A stretch of 64,000 bases of DNA from Agromyces rhizosphaerae (GTDB lineage Bacteria > Actinomycetota > Actinomycetes > Actinomycetales > Microbacteriaceae), in contig NZ_BSDP01000001.1 in assembly GCF_027925245.1 (NCBI RefSeq), positions 2,170,001 to 2,234,000 on the forward strand. Direction: 5' to 3'. A model generated the notes under the pieces. That model had not been told where the DNA came from. It was given only the letters and a program-made list of their open reading frames with translations, and did no database searches. Shown here in pieces: positions 16,751-25,883 of the stretch (its first letter is position 1; each line of letters begins with the position of its first letter). Position numbers and translations under genes: made by a program.

Positions 16751-17235
16751 CCAACCCCGTCACCATCGACGCGCCCGCGGGCCTGCCGTTCGTCGAGTTC
16801 GTGCGCGAGTTCGACGCACCGGTCGAGGCGATCTTCCGGGCGCATCGCGAGCCCGACCTCGTCGCCCAGTGGCTCGGCCCGCGAGGCTACGAGATGCGCA
16901 TCGACCACTGGGACTTCGTGTCCGGCGGCAGCTACGACTACGTGCACCGCGACCCCGCGCGCGGCGCCGAGTTCGGCTTCCGCGGCACCTTCCACACGGT
17001 GCGCGAGCCCGAGATCGCCATCCAGACCTTCGAGTTCGACGGCGCGCCCGACGCGGTGAGCCTCGAGTCGATGACCTTCGAGCGGCTGGAGGGCGGCCGC
17101 ACGCGCATGCGCGGGCACGCCGTCTACCCCAGCGTGGAGGTGCGCGACGCGATGGTCGAGCACGGCTGGGAGGAGGGCGTCGTCGACAGCTACGAGCGGC
17201 TCGACGAGGTCGTCGCCGCGCTCGTCGTCGCCTGA
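16747..17235 (+). CDS. SRPBCC (AHSA1/START-like) domain protein
   Basis: 162 residues. VREFDAPVEAIFRAHREPDLVAQWLGPRGYEM and the closing EHGWEEGVVDSYERLDEVV are diagnostic of the AHSA1 family of SRPBCC proteins, which enclose a hydrophobic ligand in a helix-grip fold. Small-molecule binding or resistance functions are typical. Coupled to the ArsR gene by a four-base overlap, the most common context for this family. Ligand unknown. Confidence 0.88.
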   Translation: MTNPVTIDAPAGLPFVEFVREFDAPVEAIFRAHREPDLVAQWLGPRGYEMRIDHWDFVSGGSYDYVHRDPARGAEFGFRGTFHTVREPEIAIQTFEFDGAPDAVSLESMTFERLEGGRTRMRGHAVYPSVEVRDAMVEHGWEEGVVDSYERLDEVVAALVVA

Positions 17236-17263
17236 GCGGCGCCGGGCAGGAGCACGAGACGAC

Positions 17264-17313
17264 GGATGCCGCGGGCGGCGCGCCGTGACTGGCGCGCCGG
17301 CTCCGCGGCATCC
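17264..17313. terminator. Bidirectional terminator between convergent genes
   Basis: GGATGCCGCGG (17264-17274) pairs with CCGCGGCATCC (17303-17313); the interior contains two copies of the self-complementary GGCGCGCC, extending the stem. It separates the SRPBCC gene from the convergent phoX gene. Confidence 0.7.
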
Positions 17314-17326
17314 GCTCGCTTCGCCC

Positions 17327-19441
17327 CTACGCGAACTCGTCGCGCACGACCTGGATCACGCTCGGGCGCGGCCCGCCCCACTTGCCGCCCGACAGCGAGC
17401 CGGGCGCGACGTAGTCCGGGAAGTACGACGTCTGCGCGCCCCACTCGCCGTCCTCGCCCGGGTGCTGCACGGCCACGAAGACCGAGCCGTCGCGGTCGTG
17501 GATGACCGGGCCGCAGGTCTCGGCGTCGACCGGCACCGACAGGAACTGCTGCACGTGGCCGCGCTCGGCGCCGGTGAGCGGCACCTTGAACAGGCCGTCG
17601 CACAGGCCGATCGTGCCGGGCTGGCCGTCGGTCGAGATCCACAGCGTGCCGTCCTCGTCGAACGCCACGTTGTCGGGGCACGAGATCGGCGAGACCTTGC
17701 TCGGCGGGAAGCCGGCGAAGTAGGTCGTCGGGTCGGTCGCCGGGTCGCCCGCGACGATGAGGATGCTCCACCCGAACGTGGTGGCCGTCACGTCGTCGCC
17801 CGACTCGACGAGCTCGATGACGTGACCGAAGCGGTTGCGCGTGCGCGGGTTCGCCTCGTCGGCCCTCGGGTAGTCGCCGATGCCGCGGTTGGTGTTGTTC
17901 GTGCAGGCCATGTAGACCCGGCCGGTGACCGGGTTCGGCTCGACGTCCTCGGGGCGGTCCATCTTGGTGGCGCCCACCGCGTCGCCCGCGAGGCGGGTGT
18001 ACACGAGCACCTCGGCGGTGGTCATGCCCGAGACCTGGCTCTCGCCGTCGAGCACGAGCGGGATCCACACGCCGGCGCCGTCGAACTCGCCGTCCGAGGG
18101 CAGCGCGCCCTCGCCGGTGATCTCCGCGACCGACGAGTCGCCGTCGAAGCGTGCCACGTACAGGTCGCCCTCGGTCAGCAGCGTCATGTTGTGCTTCCGC
18201 GCCGCGGCGCTGCTCCCCGGGCGGTAGGTGCCCTTCGAGACGAACTTGTAGAGGTAGTCGAACCGCTCGTCGTCGCCCATGTAGGCCGCGACGCGGCCGT
18301 CCTTCCCGACGTGCACCGCGGCGCCCTCGTGCTTGAAGCGGCCGAGCGCGGTGTGCTTGACCGGCGTCGACGTGGGGTCGTCCGGGTCGACCTCGACGAC
18401 CCAGCCGAAGCGGTTGGGCTCGTTGGCGTAGCCGGGGTTGGCGACACCGTCGAAGCGCGGGTCGACGTTGCGCCAGCCGCGGCCGTCGCCCCGGTCGCCC
18501 ACGCCGTAGCGCGCCTGCTCAGGGGTGCCCTCGGCGAGGAAGTACTGGTTGAAGTTCTCCTCGCCCGAGAGCACCGTGCCCCACGGGGTGGTGCTGCCGG
18601 CGCAGTTGTTGAAGGTGCCGCGCACCCGGGTGCCGGTGGGGTCCTCCGCGGTCCGCAGCAGCGGGTCGCCCGCGGCCGGACCGGAGAACGCGAACACCGT
18701 CTCGGGGGTGATGCGGCGGTTGCGCGGGGCGCCCACGACGTAGGTCCACGGCTGGCCCTTGCGCGAGCGGGTGACCTCGGCGACGGTCAGGCCGTGCGCG
18801 GCGAGGGCCACGCGGCGCTGGTCGTTCGCCTCGTCCTCGTCGGCGGCGGGCGGGAACATGATGCCCTCGTTGGTGTACTCGTGGTTCGCCACGAGCACGC
18901 CGCGCCGGCCGTTCGCCTCGGCGATGACGTCGAGGTAGTCGCAGTTGTAGCCGAACTGGCGGGCCTGGAGCTCGGCCGTCTGGTGGTTCGGGTCGAACGT
19001 GTCGGCGGTGGAGAACAGCGGGTCGCCCCAGCGGATGATCGGCTTCCACGAGTAGCCGGTCGGCACCACGACGTCGTCGACGGTGTTCGGCACCGGCGAG
19101 ATCGGCACGAACGGGAGCTTGCCCGGGCCGCCGGCCGCCGCGGCGGGAGCGGCCGAGCCGCCCGCCGCGGCGCCGATGACGACGGCGGCCGCGCCCGCGC
19201 CGGCGCCGGCGAGCAGCGCGCGACGGGAGAAGGCGGAGTTCACGACGTCGCGGAAGTACCCGTTGGCCGTCAGGTTCGGCGCCGGGTGCGCGCACGCGTC
19301 GGCGCACTTCAGGTGGCAGGTCACCGCGCTGCGCTTGCCGCGGGTGTGGCCCTGCATGGGCAGGAGGTTCAGCATGGTGCGGCGGCCGGGGCCGGGCACC
19401 GTGGCGCCGGTCTCGTCGGTCGGGTCGTCGGTCATCGTCAT
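17327..19441 (-). CDS. phoX: PhoX-type alkaline phosphatase (DUF839), Tat-exported
   Basis: 704 residues. A twin-arginine signal is present at SRRALLAG (72-79) after a long N-terminal extension, followed by an Ala/Gly hydrophobic stretch and an Ala-rich cleavage region. The body carries PhoX/DUF839 landmarks: VLVANHEYTNEG, NNCAGSTTPWGTVLSGEENF, RPEDVEPNPVTGRVYMACTNN and the C-terminal CGPVIHDRDGSVFVAVQHPG. PhoX is a calcium- and iron-dependent phosphomonoesterase secreted under phosphate limitation. ATG at 19441 follows GGGAG. An upstream triple 11-bp direct repeat (19526-19558) looks like a PhoP binding site. The frame is open for 700 further codons upstream, but that stretch is a shadow of the BCCT gene. 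Confidence 0.92.
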   Translation of the reverse strand: MTMTDDPTDETGATVPGPGRRTMLNLLPMQGHTRGKRSAVTCHLKCADACAHPAPNLTANGYFRDVVNSAFSRRALLAGAGAGAAAVVIGAAAGGSAAPAAAAGGPGKLPFVPISPVPNTVDDVVVPTGYSWKPIIRWGDPLFSTADTFDPNHQTAELQARQFGYNCDYLDVIAEANGRRGVLVANHEYTNEGIMFPPAADEDEANDQRRVALAAHGLTVAEVTRSRKGQPWTYVVGAPRNRRITPETVFAFSGPAAGDPLLRTAEDPTGTRVRGTFNNCAGSTTPWGTVLSGEENFNQYFLAEGTPEQARYGVGDRGDGRGWRNVDPRFDGVANPGYANEPNRFGWVVEVDPDDPTSTPVKHTALGRFKHEGAAVHVGKDGRVAAYMGDDERFDYLYKFVSKGTYRPGSSAAARKHNMTLLTEGDLYVARFDGDSSVAEITGEGALPSDGEFDGAGVWIPLVLDGESQVSGMTTAEVLVYTRLAGDAVGATKMDRPEDVEPNPVTGRVYMACTNNTNRGIGDYPRADEANPRTRNRFGHVIELVESGDDVTATTFGWSILIVAGDPATDPTTYFAGFPPSKVSPISCPDNVAFDEDGTLWISTDGQPGTIGLCDGLFKVPLTGAERGHVQQFLSVPVDAETCGPVIHDRDGSVFVAVQHPGEDGEWGAQTSYFPDYVAPGSLSGGKWGGPRPSVIQVVRDEFA

Positions 19442-19525
19442 GGGGCGCTCCCATCGCGTCGGTGCCCGCTCGTGCGACGGGCGGTCGACGCCACGCTCGC
19501 GCGGCTGCATGGCCACGGACGCCCG

Positions 19526-19558
19526 AGTCCGGGAACGTGCGATGAAGCGTTCGTGAAC
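19526..19558 (-). promoter_or_regulatory. PHO-box-like triple direct repeat upstream of phoX
   Basis: Read on the minus strand, three adjacent 11-mers GTTCACGAACG, CTTCATCGCAC and GTTCCCGGACT share a TTCA/TTCC core at exact 11-nt spacing. Streptomyces PhoP binds 11-nt direct repeats of the GTTCACC type. The block lies 85 bp upstream of the phoX start codon. Confidence 0.6.
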
Positions 19559-19596
19559 GCCTGCGCGACCTGCGCGAGGCGACGACCCGGCGGTCC

Positions 19597-21573
19597 CTAG
19601 TCGCGCCCGTGCAGCGGGTCGCGCCCGTCGTCGTCGGCCGTGCGGTCGGGCACGTCCTCGACGTCGCCGCGCGCCCGCGGGTCGTGCTCGACGACCTCGT
19701 CGACGTCGTCGGTCGGCACGCCGATCGAGTCGCGCTCCTCGGCCTCGAGCGCCCGCTTGCTCGCGTGGCGCACGGGGATCTCGTCGTCGACGTGCGTGAA
19801 CACCGGCTTGAGCGGCTGGTCGGAGATCGGGATCTGCCCGGTCGGCAGGTCGGTGCGCAGCTTGAGCCTGCGGCCGATCTGCCGCATCCACCTGGGTCCC
19901 CTGCCGATCGCTCCCGCCTCCAACGGCTCCTCGACCTCGAGTCCATAGTATTCGCCGATGTGGTCGACGAACTGGGCGCGTCTCGCGAGCTCGTACGCCC
20001 GGCGCTCGCGGCTGAACGCGATGATGGTCGACCAGCACATGAGCAGCATCACGACGCTGAACGGCAGCGCGATGATGATCGCCGCCGTCTGCAGCGCGAC
20101 CAGGCCGCCGGCCAGCAGCAGCGAGATCGCGAGCAGCGCGGTGATGAGGGTGAAGAACGTGCGCACCCACTTGCGCGGGTTGATCTGGCCGCCGGTCGCG
20201 ATCATGCCCATCACGAGCGCACCGGAGTCGGACGACGTGATGAAGAAGATCGAGATCAGCAGGATCACCCCGACCGTGAGGAAGCCGGTGCCCGGGAAGA
20301 AGTCGAGCAGGTGGAAGAGCGTCGCCTCGACGTTCACCGTGCCCTCCTCGCCGATGAGGGCGCCGGGGTCGGTCAGCTCGATGTAGAGCGCCGAGCCGCC
20401 CAGCACGCTGAACCAGAGCATGCCGATGAGCGTCGGCACGATGATGACGCCCGCGACGAACTCGCGCACCGTGCGGCCGCGCGAGATGCGGGCGATGAAG
20501 ATGCCCACGAAGGGGGCCCACGAGATCCACCAGCCCCAGTAGAAGGACGTCCAGCCCGCCTGCCACAGCTCGCCGGCCTCGCCCTGGAACGCGCTCACGT
20601 TGAACGACATGCCGATGAAGTTCTGGATGTACGCGCCGATCGACTGCACGAACTCGCGCAGCAGGAACTCGGTCTGGCCGAAGGTCAGCATGTACAGCAC
20701 GAGGAGCCCGGCGAGCATCAGGTTGGTCGACGAGAGCCACTTCATGCCCTTGGTGACGCCCGAGAGCACCGAGGCCAGCACGAAGACGGTGATCACGAGG
20801 ATGATGACGACCTGCGAGGTCGGTGTCGGCTCCGCCAGCCCGATGAAGTCGAGGCCCGCGCTGATCTGCAGCACGCCGAGGCCGAGCGAGGTGGCGACGC
20901 CGAACAGCGTGCCGGCGAGGGCGACCACGTCGATCACGTTGCCCCACGTGCCGCGCACGCGCTTGCCGAGCAGCGGCTCGAGCGTCCAGCGGATCGAGAT
21001 GGGGCGCTTGCGCCGGTGGATCGCGTAGGCGAGGCCGAGTCCGACCACGACGTAGATCGCCCACGCGTGCACGCCCCAGTGCAGGTAGGTCTGGCTGAGC
21101 GCCTGCTGCGCGAGCTGCTCCGGAGTGCCGCTCACGCCTGGCCGGGGCGAGACGAAGTGGCTGAGGGGCTCGCTCGCGCCGTAGAACACGAGGCCGATGC
21201 CCATGCCGGCCGCGAACAGCAGCGAGAACCACGCGCCGAGCGAGAACTCGGGCTTGTCGTCGTCCTTGCCGAGGCGGATGCTGCCGAAGCGGCTGAATCC
21301 GACGTAGAGCGCGAAGATCACGAAGAACGCGGCGATCAGCACGTAGTACCAGTTGAACGCGTTCACGATCGTGGTCTGCACCGCGCCGAACGCGGCCTCG
21401 GCGGCCCGCGGCGCCAGCAGGGCGAACCCGCTGAACAGGAGCACGACGCCGGCGGCGGGCCAGAACACCCATCGCTCGATCGTGGTCTTCGGGAGCAGCG
21501 CTCGCGTCGCCGCAGTACTCGGCTCCGGCTCCGGTGCCGGGCTGCCGTTCGTCGCGGGTGTTCCGGTCGTCAT
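19597..21573 (-). CDS. BCCT family betaine/choline/carnitine transporter
   Basis: 658 residues with about twelve transmembrane helices. The BCCT signature is clear in FYWGWWISWAPFVGIFIARI, with GMGIGLVFYGASEPL and the ITSSDSGALVMGM segment nearby. These Na+- or H+-coupled symporters import glycine betaine and related osmolytes. The C-terminal about 110 residues are cytoplasmic, strongly charged and acidic (DDVDEVVEHDPRARGD), comparable to the osmosensory tails of BetP-like carriers. GGGGGGAG precedes the ATG at 21573. Downstream is phoX in the same direction, but the intervening repeat block suggests separate transcription. Confidence 0.92.
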   Translation of the reverse strand: MTTGTPATNGSPAPEPEPSTAATRALLPKTTIERWVFWPAAGVVLLFSGFALLAPRAAEAAFGAVQTTIVNAFNWYYVLIAAFFVIFALYVGFSRFGSIRLGKDDDKPEFSLGAWFSLLFAAGMGIGLVFYGASEPLSHFVSPRPGVSGTPEQLAQQALSQTYLHWGVHAWAIYVVVGLGLAYAIHRRKRPISIRWTLEPLLGKRVRGTWGNVIDVVALAGTLFGVATSLGLGVLQISAGLDFIGLAEPTPTSQVVIILVITVFVLASVLSGVTKGMKWLSSTNLMLAGLLVLYMLTFGQTEFLLREFVQSIGAYIQNFIGMSFNVSAFQGEAGELWQAGWTSFYWGWWISWAPFVGIFIARISRGRTVREFVAGVIIVPTLIGMLWFSVLGGSALYIELTDPGALIGEEGTVNVEATLFHLLDFFPGTGFLTVGVILLISIFFITSSDSGALVMGMIATGGQINPRKWVRTFFTLITALLAISLLLAGGLVALQTAAIIIALPFSVVMLLMCWSTIIAFSRERRAYELARRAQFVDHIGEYYGLEVEEPLEAGAIGRGPRWMRQIGRRLKLRTDLPTGQIPISDQPLKPVFTHVDDEIPVRHASKRALEAEERDSIGVPTDDVDEVVEHDPRARGDVEDVPDRTADDDGRDPLHGRD

Positions 21574-21716
21574 GGGTGACTCCCCCCAGGTCGTCCGCCT
21601 TCCACACTAGCGACGCGGTCGCGCGATGTCAGGGGCGCGCCCTGCGCGCCCGACGCGCGTAGGCTCGCAGGACGGCGCGACGCGAACCTGCGGTGCCGCG
21701 AGTCAGGGAGGACCCC

Positions 21717-22724
21717 ATGCAGACCCGAACCCTCGGCCGCACCGGCCGCACTGTCTCGTCGATCGGCCTGGGCACCTGGCAGCTCGGCGCCGACTGGGGC
21801 GACGTCGACGAGGCCGACGCGCGCGCGGTGCTCGACGCCTCCGCCGAGTCGGGCGTGACGTTCTTCGACACCGCGGACGTCTACGGCGACGGCCGCAGCG
21901 AGTCGATCATCGGGGGCTGGCTGGCCGACCACCCGGGCTCGGGCGTCACGGTCGCCACGAAGATGGGCCGGCGGATGCCCCAGGAGCCGGAGAACTACTC
22001 GCTGGTGAACTTCGGCGAGTGGACCGACCGTTCGCGCCGGAACCTCGGCGTGGACACCCTGGACCTCGTGCAGCTGCACTGCCCGCCCACCGAGGTGATC
22101 GCCGACGGCGAGGTCTTCGACGCACTCGACACCCTCGTCGACCGCGGCGCGATCGCCGCCTACGGCGTGAGCGTCGAGACCGTCGCCCAGGCGCTCACGG
22201 CGATCGCGCGCCCGCGCGTGGCATCCGTGCAGATCATCGTGAACCCGTTCCGGCTGAAGCCGCTCGACGTGGTGCTGCCCGCAGCTGACGCGGAGGGCGT
22301 CGGCATCATCGTGCGCGTGCCGCTCGCGAGCGGCCTGCTGTCGGGGAAGTACACGACCGACACCACCTTCGCCGCGAACGACCACCGCACCTACAACCGC
22401 GACGGCTCGGCGTTCGACGTGGGGGAGACGTTCGCGGGGGTCGACTTCGCGACCGGCGTGCGTGCCGCGCAACAGTTCGCGCACTTCGCGCCGCAGTTCG
22501 TGACGGATGCCCCGGGCGGGGCCGTGCCCACGACCGCGCAACTCGCGCTGGCCTGGGTGGCCGCGCAGCCCGGGGTGAGCACGGTGATCCCCGGCGCACG
22601 CAACCCCGAGCAGGCCCGCGCCAACGCCGCCGCCGGATCGATCGCGCTCGACCCGGGCCTCGACGACGCCGTGCGCGAGCTCTACGACCGCGAGTTCCGC
22701 GAGGCGGTCCACTCCCGCTGGTAG
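21717..22724 (+). CDS. Aldo/keto reductase
   Basis: 335 residues. LGRTGRTVSSIGLGTWQLG at the N-terminus, FFDTADVYGDGRSE with the catalytic Asp and Tyr, ATKMGRR with the catalytic Lys, and QLHCPP show an intact (beta/alpha)8 NADPH-dependent aldo/keto reductase. Physiological carbonyl substrate unknown. ATG at 21717 has GGGAGGA at ideal spacing, whereas the in-frame ATG at 21693 has none. The gene is divergent from the BCCT gene and sits ahead of the glucuronate operon but with its own inverted repeat downstream. Confidence 0.9.
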   Translation: MQTRTLGRTGRTVSSIGLGTWQLGADWGDVDEADARAVLDASAESGVTFFDTADVYGDGRSESIIGGWLADHPGSGVTVATKMGRRMPQEPENYSLVNFGEWTDRSRRNLGVDTLDLVQLHCPPTEVIADGEVFDALDTLVDRGAIAAYGVSVETVAQALTAIARPRVASVQIIVNPFRLKPLDVVLPAADAEGVGIIVRVPLASGLLSGKYTTDTTFAANDHRTYNRDGSAFDVGETFAGVDFATGVRAAQQFAHFAPQFVTDAPGGAVPTTAQLALAWVAAQPGVSTVIPGARNPEQARANAAAGSIALDPGLDDAVRELYDREFREAVHSRW

Positions 22725-22831
22725 GCCGCCCCGCGGCATCCGCCCCCCTATCTCGTGGCATCCGCCCGCCCGCGCCTGACTCCGCGCACCTCCGTCCCAC
22801 CCGAAGACATGCAGATCTGACAGGTTCGCAG

Positions 22832-22879
22832 CGAGAACATGCAGACACGCCGCGGTCCACGCGACGTTGCATGTTCTCG
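22832..22879. repeat. 12-bp inverted repeat between aldo/keto reductase and uxaC
   Basis: CGAGAACATGCA (22832-22843) and TGCATGTTCTCG (22868-22879) are exact complements 24 bp apart. ACATGCAGA also occurs a second time at 22808-22816. This may be the terminator of the reductase gene or a regulatory site; no other feature is visible in 22,725-22,970. Confidence 0.5.
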
Positions 22880-22975
22880 GGAGGGGGCCGGCTGTGGCGG
22901 GGTGCATGGCAGCCGATTGCGCGATTGGCCACCGCGCGAGCGACGGATGCCACCGATTATGGCGCTGTTCGGATG

Positions 22976-23012
22976 GCAACCGGTTGCAGAAACTCGGAAC
23001 CCGTGACACACT
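22976..23012 (+). promoter_or_regulatory. Promoter and LacI-type operator of the glucuronate operon
   Basis: The perfect palindrome GCAACCGGTTGC (22976-22987) has the central CCGG of LacI-family operators. It overlaps a TTGCAG -35 (22984-22989), which is followed by a 17-nt spacer and CACACT (23007-23012), 7 nt before the uxaC ATG. Binding would block RNA polymerase. The LacI regulator at 31154 is the obvious candidate. Confidence 0.7.
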
Positions 23013-23019
23013 CGTGGAC

Positions 23020-24423
23020 ATGACGATGACGACAGGCCTCGACGGCGACCGCCTGCTGCCGCTCGATCCGCGCACCCGCGAGATCGCCCGCGAGCTCTAC
23101 GCCGTCGTCGCGGACGCGCCGATCCTCTCGCCGCACGGGCACGTCGACCCGCGCATGCTCGCCGACGACCAGCCGTTCGCCGACCCGACCGAGCTCTTCG
23201 TCACGCACGACCACTACGTGACGCGCCTCCTGGTCGCATCCGGTGCCTCGTTCGCCGAGCTCGGCCTCGACTCGAACCGCTCCGCCGAGCCCCGCGACGT
23301 CTGGCGCATCCTCGCCGCGAACTGGCACCGCTTCGCCGGCACCGCCTCGGGCTACTGGCTCGCGCACGAGTTCCAGACCCTCTTCGGCATCACCGAGGAG
23401 CTCGCCCCCGAGAACGCCGACCGGCTCTACGACCGCATCGCCTCGACGCTCGCCGACCCCGACTTCCGGCCCCGCGCGCTGTTCGACCGCTTCCGCATCG
23501 AGGTGCTCGCGACCACCGACGACCCGCTCGACGACCTGGCCGCCCACGCGGCGCTCGCCGCCGACCCGACCTTCACCGGCCGCGTGCTCCCGACCTTCCG
23601 GCCCGACGCGTACCTCGACCCCGAGGCGCCGGGCTTCGCCGAGCGCATCGCACGCCTGCACGCCGCCACCGGCACCGCGACCGGCTTCGCCGGCTACCTC
23701 GCCGCGCTCGAGGCCCGCCGCGCCCACTTCGTCGCGCACGGCGCGGTCTCCGCCGACCACGGCGTGCTCGAGCCGTTCACCGCCGACCTCGACGCCGCCG
23801 ACGCCGAGCGCCTCTACGCCGGCGCCATCGCCGGCACGCTCACCGCCGACGAGGCGCGCACCTTCCGCGGTCACATGCTGCTGCAGATGGCGCGCATGAG
23901 CGTCGACGACGGCCTCGTCATGACGATCCACCCGGGCGTGCGCCGCAACCACCACACCGAGACTTTCCGTCGCTTCGGCGCCGACCGGGGCCACGACATC
24001 CCGGTGCGCACCGAGTACACCGAGAACCTCCGCCCGCTGCTGGAGCGCTTCGGCATGGAGCCCGGGCTGCACCTGGTGCTCTTCGCCGTCGACGAGACGG
24101 TCTACTCGCGCGAGGTCGCGCCGCTCGCGGGCTTCTACCCGAGCCTGTTCATCGGCGCCCCGTGGTGGTTCCTCGACGCGCCCGACGCGATCCTGCGCTT
24201 CCGCTCGGCCGTGACCGAGACCGCCGGCTTCTACCGCTCGAGCGGCTTCATCGACGACACCCGCGCGTTCCTGTCGATCCCGGCGCGCCACGACACCGCC
24301 CGCCGCCTCGACGCCGCGTTCCTCGCCCGCCTCGTGCGCGAGGGCCGGGTGAGCCTGCCGACCGCGACGCGCATCGCGCACGACCTGGTCGACGCCGTCC
24401 CGCGGGAGGTGTTCAAGCTGTGA
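23020..24423 (+). CDS. uxaC: Glucuronate (uronate) isomerase
   Basis: 467 residues, family length. Converts D-glucuronate to D-fructuronate (and galacturonate to tagaturonate), the first step after glucuronide hydrolysis. Landmarks: ILSPHGHVDPRMLADDQPF with the metal-binding HGH, FVTHDHYVTRLL, and later MTIHPGVRRNHHTETF and FYPSLFIGAPWWFLDAPDA. First gene of a run of seven in one direction. There is no ribosome-binding site before the ATG, which sits 7 nt from the -10 CACACT, so translation is likely leaderless. The stop is overlapped by the GTG start of uxuB. Confidence 0.93.
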   Translation: MTMTTGLDGDRLLPLDPRTREIARELYAVVADAPILSPHGHVDPRMLADDQPFADPTELFVTHDHYVTRLLVASGASFAELGLDSNRSAEPRDVWRILAANWHRFAGTASGYWLAHEFQTLFGITEELAPENADRLYDRIASTLADPDFRPRALFDRFRIEVLATTDDPLDDLAAHAALAADPTFTGRVLPTFRPDAYLDPEAPGFAERIARLHAATGTATGFAGYLAALEARRAHFVAHGAVSADHGVLEPFTADLDAADAERLYAGAIAGTLTADEARTFRGHMLLQMARMSVDDGLVMTIHPGVRRNHHTETFRRFGADRGHDIPVRTEYTENLRPLLERFGMEPGLHLVLFAVDETVYSREVAPLAGFYPSLFIGAPWWFLDAPDAILRFRSAVTETAGFYRSSGFIDDTRAFLSIPARHDTARRLDAAFLARLVREGRVSLPTATRIAHDLVDAVPREVFKL

Positions 24424-25817
24424 CCGCCACGCTCTCGCGCGAGACGGCCGGCGTGCCCACGCCGCCCGTGCGCATCGTGCACCTCGGCCTCGGGGCGTTC
24501 CACCGCGCGCACCAGGCGTGGTTCACTGCGCAGGCGACGGATGCCGCGGAGTGGGGCATCGCCGCATTCACCGGCCGTTCACCGGCCGCCGCCGTCGCGC
24601 TCGCCGCGCAGGACCACCTCTACACCCTCACCCGCCGCGGCGCCGACGGCGACCGGACCGAGGTGGTCGGCAGCATCGTCGAGGCGCACCGCGGCGACGA
24701 CCTCGCGCGCCTGGCGGACCTGTTCGCCGACCCGCGGGTCGCGGTCGTGACGCTCACGATCACCGAGGCCGGCTACCGGCTGCTGCCCGACGGCCTGCCC
24801 GACGTGGCCGACCCGGTGCTCGCCGCCGACATCGAGAACCTGCGCGACGCGCTCGCGCACCGCGACCCGCTCGGGGAGGTCGCGGCGAACTCCGCCCTCG
24901 GCCGCCTCCTCCTCGGGCTGGAGATCCGCCGCCGCGCCGGCGCCGGCCCCATCGCGATCGTGCCGTGCGACAACGTGCCCGACAACGGGCGCTGGCTCCG
25001 CACCGGCCTCATCGCCACCGCGGGCATGGTCGACGACCTGCTCGCCGGCTGGGTCGCCGAGCAGGTCTCCGTCGTGAGCACGTCGGTCGACCGCATCACG
25101 CCGAGGCTGTCCGAGGCGGATGCCGCCTGGGCGCTCGAGTCCCGCGGCGACGCCTGCCCGGTCGTGGCCGAGCCCTTCGCCGACTGGACCCTGGAGGGCG
25201 ACTTCCCCGCCGGCCGCCCCGACTGGGAGTCCGCGGGAGCGCGCTTCGTCGACGACATCGAGCCGTGGGAGCAGCGCAAGCTCTGGCTGCTGAACGGCGC
25301 GCACTCGATCCTCGCGAGCGCCGGCCCGCTGCGCGGCCACGAGACGGTCGCCGAGGCGATCGCCGACCCGGCCTGCCGCGACCTCGTCGAGCGCTACTGG
25401 GGCGAGGCGGTCGCGCTGCTGCCCGAGGGCATCGAGCACGCCGACTACCGCGGCGCCCTGATCGACCGCTTCGCGAATCCGCGCATCGTGCACCGCCTGG
25501 AGCAGATCGCGGCGGACGCCGCGACGAAGACCCGCTACCGCGCGGCCACGGTCGCCGAGCGCACGCTCGACGCGGGCCGCGTGCCCGACGCGAGCCTCGA
25601 GGCCGTCGCCGCCTGGGTCGCGGGCGTGATCGCCGGCCACCGCGCGCCCGACTCGCAGGACGACCTCATCGACCAGGCGCTCGCCGCGGACGACCCCGTG
25701 GCCCGCCTGCTCGAGGTCGTGTCGCCCCGCCTGGCCGGCGACGCGGCGAGCCTCGAGGCGGTCCGCAGCCGGGTCGCCGCACTGCGAGCCGCCGACCCCG
25801 TGGCATCCGCCACCTGA
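24420..25817 (+). CDS. uxuB: Fructuronate reductase / mannitol dehydrogenase family
   Basis: 465 residues. IVHLGLGAFHRAHQAWF is the NAD-binding N-terminus of the polyol-specific long-chain dehydrogenases, and CDNVPDNG, VDRITPR, EPFADWTLEGDFPAGRPDWE and the catalytic KLWLLNGAHSILA complete the family pattern. In this context it reduces D-fructuronate to D-mannonate. GTG at 24420 overlaps the uxaC stop (GTGA), so the pair is coupled. Mannitol or altronate specificity would be the alternatives, but isomerase and mannonate dehydratase neighbours favour fructuronate. Confidence 0.9.
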   Translation: MTATLSRETAGVPTPPVRIVHLGLGAFHRAHQAWFTAQATDAAEWGIAAFTGRSPAAAVALAAQDHLYTLTRRGADGDRTEVVGSIVEAHRGDDLARLADLFADPRVAVVTLTITEAGYRLLPDGLPDVADPVLAADIENLRDALAHRDPLGEVAANSALGRLLLGLEIRRRAGAGPIAIVPCDNVPDNGRWLRTGLIATAGMVDDLLAGWVAEQVSVVSTSVDRITPRLSEADAAWALESRGDACPVVAEPFADWTLEGDFPAGRPDWESAGARFVDDIEPWEQRKLWLLNGAHSILASAGPLRGHETVAEAIADPACRDLVERYWGEAVALLPEGIEHADYRGALIDRFANPRIVHRLEQIAADAATKTRYRAATVAERTLDAGRVPDASLEAVAAWVAGVIAGHRAPDSQDDLIDQALAADDPVARLLEVVSPRLAGDAASLEAVRSRVAALRAADPVASAT

Positions 25818-25883
25818 CCACCGACCACCCGAACCCACCGACCACCGAACCGACACCGCGCATCGCAGCGCAGAGAGGGCACC

